NCBI GenBank assembly: GCA_964389685.1
Contig: CAYMFM010000074.1
Coordinates: 1-19,977 of the forward strand
Length of the DNA stretch: 19,977 bases
Source of the DNA: G020353115 sp964389685
GTDB taxonomy: Bacteria > Bacteroidota > Bacteroidia > Bacteroidales > VadinHA17
Direction: 5' to 3'
The notes below the pieces were generated by a model. It was not told where the DNA came from, made no database searches, and saw only the letters and a list, made by a program, of their open reading frames with translations. Within the stretch, counting starts at the first letter, position 1, and each line of letters begins with the position of its first letter. This document shows positions 16,205-19,977 of the stretch, one piece after another. The translations under genes were made by a program, and so were the position numbers.

Positions 16205-19200
16205 ATGAAAAAAAGAACAGTTCAAAACGGTTTTCTCTTTATCATCACGATTGTTTTACCGGCAATTTTACTGACCTGCTGCAAACCACAGGATAAGGGA
16301 TACACCCGGGGAATAGGAGTTTATCCAGGGAACCCGGATGAAGATTTTTCACCCGATTTGTGTGTGGACAATACCACCTACCGGAACCTGGCACTGTTAA
16401 GACCTGCTTATCACTCAAGCAGCTATGATTACAACCTGACAGCCCAGCTTGTTACGGATGGAGTAATCACCGGAGACAAACCCGGTTTTATCTCCCTTTC
16501 AACTAACCGGGGAACCATTCCAAAAAACGAACGGGAATGGATGCTCGATCACAACAGCATTACTGCATATGGCATTGAGGGTCCGGATAGCTGGATAGAG
16601 ATTGAACTCAGTGAAGGGACCAATCTTCCAGAGATCACCTCAATTGCCGTTAACGGAGAATTAACCTACGATAAGGGAAAACCGGGAGGATGGGAATTCA
16701 GGGTTTCCGGCTCAAACGATGGCAAAAGCTGGGATGTCCTGGAAAAGATCAAAGGCTCCGGATTACCGGGTCGTGAAAGGCCAAATCCATTTGCTGAGAT
16801 GCTAAAAAGGATGGAACAGGATACATCCCGTCGCGGCGCTAATCCGTTTGCCGACTTTTTTGGTCCTCCACCCGACCCGGATGCCCCGAAACCTTCTTTC
16901 ACCTTCTCTTTCAGAATGCCTGAAAACCTGCGGGTGATCAACCTCACCTTCGCATTTGATGAACCGGTTGCGTACCTGTTCTACAAGGTTGACCTGAATG
17001 CTCCGTGTGCCAAAAACTGGTCAATCGGTGATTTTGACTTCTACAGCAATGACACCAAACTCAAAATGGCACTCTCTAACCATTTTTGCAGTGCCTGGAT
17101 GAGTGCCGGGACCGGCGAAGAGTGGGTGTATGTCGACCTGGGTTCGCCTTCTTCTTTCGATCGCATCAAATTACACTGGATCAACAGGGCAAAAACCGGT
17201 ACCCTTCAGGTTTCCGATGATGCTGAAAACTGGAACGACCTGGCAGACCTGCCGGCTTCCGATACCACTTTTGATGAAATTATCCTTGAAAGTGAAAAAC
17301 AGGGACGGTTTATCCGTATTCTCATGAGCGAAGCACCGCCAACCGGAAAATACATGCTGAGCGAACTGGAGGTGATGGGAAGAGGCGGACTGGTTCCTTT
17401 TCCTAAAGCCGGTCCCGTTATTTCAGGCAACCGTATGGATCTGGTTGGTGGAAACTGGCGAATTCAACGAGCATCGGAAGTGGATGCCAAGAGTGAACGC
17501 ATCTCCCAGACCAGTTTCCACAACGACGACTGGATTGTGGCAACCGTTCCTGGCACTGCCCTGGTCAGTTACTGGAATGCCGGCGCTTTACCCGACCCGA
17601 ATTATGGGGATAACCAGTTGATGATTTCCGAATCATTTTTTAATTCCGATTTCTGGTACCGGAATGAATTTGAGGTCCCATCCGGTTTCGAAGGTGACCG
17701 CATGTTTCTGAATTTCGACGGGATCAACTGGAAAGCAGACATTTTTGTCAACGGGAACAACGTGGGCAGGATGGAAGGGGCTTTTATCCGGGGCAGTTTT
17801 GATGTCACTGATCTGATTATTCCGGGGCAGACGAATGCACTTGCCGTCTTAATTCATAAAAATGACAACATCGGTGTTATCAAGGAACAAACCGCCCTGA
17901 GCCCGGATAAAAACGGTGGGATCCTGGGTGCTGATAATCCAACCTATCATGCTTCCATTGGATGGGACTGGATACCCACCATCAGGGGCAGGGACATTGG
18001 CATCTGGAACGATGTCTGGTTGACCACGACGGGACCCGTAACCATCGAGGATCCGTTCCTGTTTACCGATCTGCCGCTGCCGGATACTACCACAGCCGAC
18101 ATACATGTTGAACTGACGCTTCAAAACCACACTGCGGAAGCTGTCACAGGAAGATTAAAAGGGATTTTTGGTGAAATACCCTTCGAAGAGGAGATATCGC
18201 TTGAAGGTTTGGAAACCAGGGCGGTGACATTGGATCCCTCAACACACGCTGCATTGCACCTTGAAAATCCGGCGTTGTGGTGGCCCAAGGGATATGGGGT
18301 ACCAACCCTTTACGATGTTCAACTCTCATTTGTGACCGCTGATGGAATCGTTTCAGACAAAAAGGAATTTAAATCGGGTGTGCGTGAAATGGCATTTGAC
18401 GAAGAGAAGGGTATCCTCAGCCTGTACATAAACGGCAGGCGATTCATTGGTCGGGGAGGAAACTGGGGTTTCCCCGAATCCAACCTGAACTATCGTGCCC
18501 GGGAATACGATATTGCTATTGGATACCATGCCGACATGAACTTTACCATGATCCGTAACTGGGTGGGTCAGACCGGCGACGATGAGTTCTATGAAGCCTG
18601 CGACCGGCACGGTATCATGGTGTGGCAGGATTTCTGGCTGGCAAACCCGGCAGACGGACCCGATCCGTCCGATCCGGAAATGTTTATGGAGAATGCCGGA
18701 GATATGATCAAACGGATACGGAACCATCCGTCCATTGCCATTTATGTAGGACGGAACGAGGGATTCCCACCCCAGGTGCTCGACACTGCATTACGCAGTC
18801 TGATCCCCGCAATTCATCCGGGATTGCATTATATCTCCAATTCATCATTCGGTGTCGTCAGTGGCGGAGGACCCTACAGGGCGCTTCCCGTTAGAGATTA
18901 CTTCCTGTTGTATGGATTGAACAAGCTGCACAGCGAGCGGGGGATGCCAAATGTGATGACGTATGAAAGCATGAAGCAGATGCTTCCTGAATACGCCCTC
19001 TGGCCACAGAACAGCATGTGGGGACTTCACGATTATTGCCTGGAAGGTGCCCAGGGAGCCACATCGTTTAACCAGATCATTGAAAACGGTTTCGGACCGG
19101 TGGATAATGTCAAACGATTTACTGAATTGGCTCAGTGGGTGAATTATAACGGGTACCGCGGTATGTTTGAGGGACGAAGTGCATACCGCAAGGGCCTTCT

Positions 19201-19894
19201 GCTCTGGATGAGCCATTCCGCATGGCCTTCCATGGTATGGCAAACCTACGATTACTACTTTGAACCGACCGCAGCCTATTTCGGATGCAAGAAAGCATCC
19301 GAACCCATCCACATCCAGTGGAATCCCGTATACGACACAATTGAAGTAGTGAACTACAACGGAAAAAATGTTATCGGTTTAACGGCAAAAGCGCAGGTGA
19401 TCAACATGGACGGGACGGTCCAATGGGAAAAAGAGACCACGCTCGACAGCAACGAAGACACCACGGAAAAGCTTTTCAAGCTGGAATTTCCGGAAAGTCT
19501 GACACCAGTACATTTCATCAAACTGACCCTTACAAAAGGCGAACGGGTAATCTCTGATAATTTTTACTGGCGCGGGCTGGAGGCCGGGAATTACCAGGCG
19601 TTAAATGACCTGTCAACGATTGAGATCGAATCCAAAACAACGGTCAGGCGGAATGGGGATAAATGGACGATGGAAACCCGCCTGAACAATACAACAGCAC
19701 ATCCTGCACTGATGATCCGGTTGAAGATCACCGGTGCAAAAACCGGTGAACGCATCTTGCCTGCACTGTACAGCGACAATTACATCTCGTTGATGCCGGG
19801 TGAATCAAAAACCATCACGATGAGTGTAAAAGAGGAAGATACCCGTGGAGAAAAACCGGTCGTGGAAATTTCGGGATTTAATTTGATGGATTAG
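16205..19894 (+). CDS. GH2 glycosidase lipoprotein with discoidin-like domains
   Basis: A 1229-aa surface lipoprotein; the signal peptide ends in LLT-C (Cys25). Two discoidin (F5/8 type C, CBM32-like) domains occupy about 60-285 and 285-392: NLALLRPAYHSSSYD, WEFRVSGSNDGKSWDVL, WVYVDLGSPSSFDRIKLHW and LQVSDDAENW. The first carries a Pro-rich insert (about 186-230). The GH2 sugar-binding domain covers about 410-605 (WYRNEFEVP, DGINWKADIFVNG), an Ig-like domain about 610-725, the barrel about 735-1025 and beta-sandwich domains 1030-1229. Acid/base is Glu852 in YVGRNEG; the best nucleophile is Glu921 in MTYES. The order and the GxNWGxPESN and MVWQDFW motifs are closest to the exo-beta-glucosaminidase/beta-mannosidase branch of GH2 rather than to LacZ. 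It ends the operon; the substrate is not predictable. Confidence 0.82.
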   Translation: MKKRTVQNGFLFIITIVLPAILLTCCKPQDKGYTRGIGVYPGNPDEDFSPDLCVDNTTYRNLALLRPAYHSSSYDYNLTAQLVTDGVITGDKPGFISLSTNRGTIPKNEREWMLDHNSITAYGIEGPDSWIEIELSEGTNLPEITSIAVNGELTYDKGKPGGWEFRVSGSNDGKSWDVLEKIKGSGLPGRERPNPFAEMLKRMEQDTSRRGANPFADFFGPPPDPDAPKPSFTFSFRMPENLRVINLTFAFDEPVAYLFYKVDLNAPCAKNWSIGDFDFYSNDTKLKMALSNHFCSAWMSAGTGEEWVYVDLGSPSSFDRIKLHWINRAKTGTLQVSDDAENWNDLADLPASDTTFDEIILESEKQGRFIRILMSEAPPTGKYMLSELEVMGRGGLVPFPKAGPVISGNRMDLVGGNWRIQRASEVDAKSERISQTSFHNDDWIVATVPGTALVSYWNAGALPDPNYGDNQLMISESFFNSDFWYRNEFEVPSGFEGDRMFLNFDGINWKADIFVNGNNVGRMEGAFIRGSFDVTDLIIPGQTNALAVLIHKNDNIGVIKEQTALSPDKNGGILGADNPTYHASIGWDWIPTIRGRDIGIWNDVWLTTTGPVTIEDPFLFTDLPLPDTTTADIHVELTLQNHTAEAVTGRLKGIFGEIPFEEEISLEGLETRAVTLDPSTHAALHLENPALWWPKGYGVPTLYDVQLSFVTADGIVSDKKEFKSGVREMAFDEEKGILSLYINGRRFIGRGGNWGFPESNLNYRAREYDIAIGYHADMNFTMIRNWVGQTGDDEFYEACDRHGIMVWQDFWLANPADGPDPSDPEMFMENAGDMIKRIRNHPSIAIYVGRNEGFPPQVLDTALRSLIPAIHPGLHYISNSSFGVVSGGGPYRALPVRDYFLLYGLNKLHSERGMPNVMTYESMKQMLPEYALWPQNSMWGLHDYCLEGAQGATSFNQIIENGFGPVDNVKRFTELAQWVNYNGYRGMFEGRSAYRKGLLLWMSHSAWPSMVWQTYDYYFEPTAAYFGCKKASEPIHIQWNPVYDTIEVVNYNGKNVIGLTAKAQVINMDGTVQWEKETTLDSNEDTTEKLFKLEFPESLTPVHFIKLTLTKGERVISDNFYWRGLEAGNYQALNDLSTIEIESKTTVRRNGDKWTMETRLNNTTAHPALMIRLKITGAKTGERILPALYSDNYISLMPGESKTITMSVKEEDTRGEKPVVEISGFNLMD

Positions 19895-19977
19895 TACCAT
19901 TGTCATTTCTTTCTATTATTTGACCTAATTTTAGTCAGGGTTGCAAAATAACGGAATTACCCAATGAAAACATGAAC
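19895..19977. other. Window edge after the GH2 gene
   Basis: The final 83 bp contain no hairpin strong enough for a terminator. ATG at 19964 runs into TGA after three codons; an overlapping ATG at 19972 could begin a gene beyond the window, but only two codons are visible. Confidence 0.4.

Noticed and set aside
18845..19312. 155-codon minus-strand frame
   Set aside because: Antisense to the GH2 barrel; no recognisable features.

Overview
The window looks like part of a Bacteroidota genome, probably a metagenome-assembled scaffold. The evidence is a stub of a type IX secretion (Por) C-terminal domain with the YPNPAKN motif, several outer-membrane-type lipoproteins, glycan-degrading enzymes of the kinds common in Bacteroidia, starts without clear Shine-Dalgarno sites, and one upstream region fitting the Bacteroidota promoter pattern TTTG-N19-TAnnTTTG. 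A run of 100 Ns flanked by identical 55-nt ends shows that the sequence was scaffolded.

Layout. 77-1510 (+) is a GH53 endo-beta-1,4-galactanase lipoprotein with a GH2-type accessory domain in front. 1530-1777 is a gene-free block bounded by 22-bp inverted repeats (MITE-like). 1825-4200 (+) is a stand-alone MacB/FtsX-type ABC permease. From 10533 down to 4451 the minus strand carries a 1003-aa twin beta-helix plus beta-propeller protein, a two-part alpha/beta-hydrolase and a CE1-type (feruloyl-esterase-like) hydrolase. The spaces after these genes hold short remnants of esterase C-termini: one CE1-type at 7440-7517 and two type-B carboxylesterase-like at 4389-4451 and 4268-4378. A divergent region (10534-10814) separates this from a small plus-strand lipoprotein (10815-11444). 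Then come four plus-strand glycosidase genes: a clan GH-A enzyme broken by the assembly gap, a GH30-like enzyme, a GH5 gene lacking its 3' part, and a 1229-aa GH2 lipoprotein with discoidin-like domains. No tRNA, rRNA, CRISPR, transposase, SusC/SusD pair or regulator was found.

How the genes may work together. Nearly every gene outside the permease and the small lipoprotein is an exported or surface-anchored glycosidase, esterase or beta-helix protein. GH53 cuts beta-1,4-galactan, GH30-like enzymes can cut beta-1,6-galactan, twin beta-helix proteins of the GH55 type act on beta-1,3-glycans, and CE1 enzymes remove feruloyl or acetyl groups. A plausible reading, by inference only, is a locus for an esterified plant galactan or arabinogalactan (for example the feruloylated side chains of pectin).

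The main surprises are signs of erosion at gene ends (three esterase tails, a GH5 without its nucleophile region, a clipped secretion domain), an assembly gap that almost certainly hides an intact gene, and unusual domain fusions in the GH53 and beta-helix proteins.
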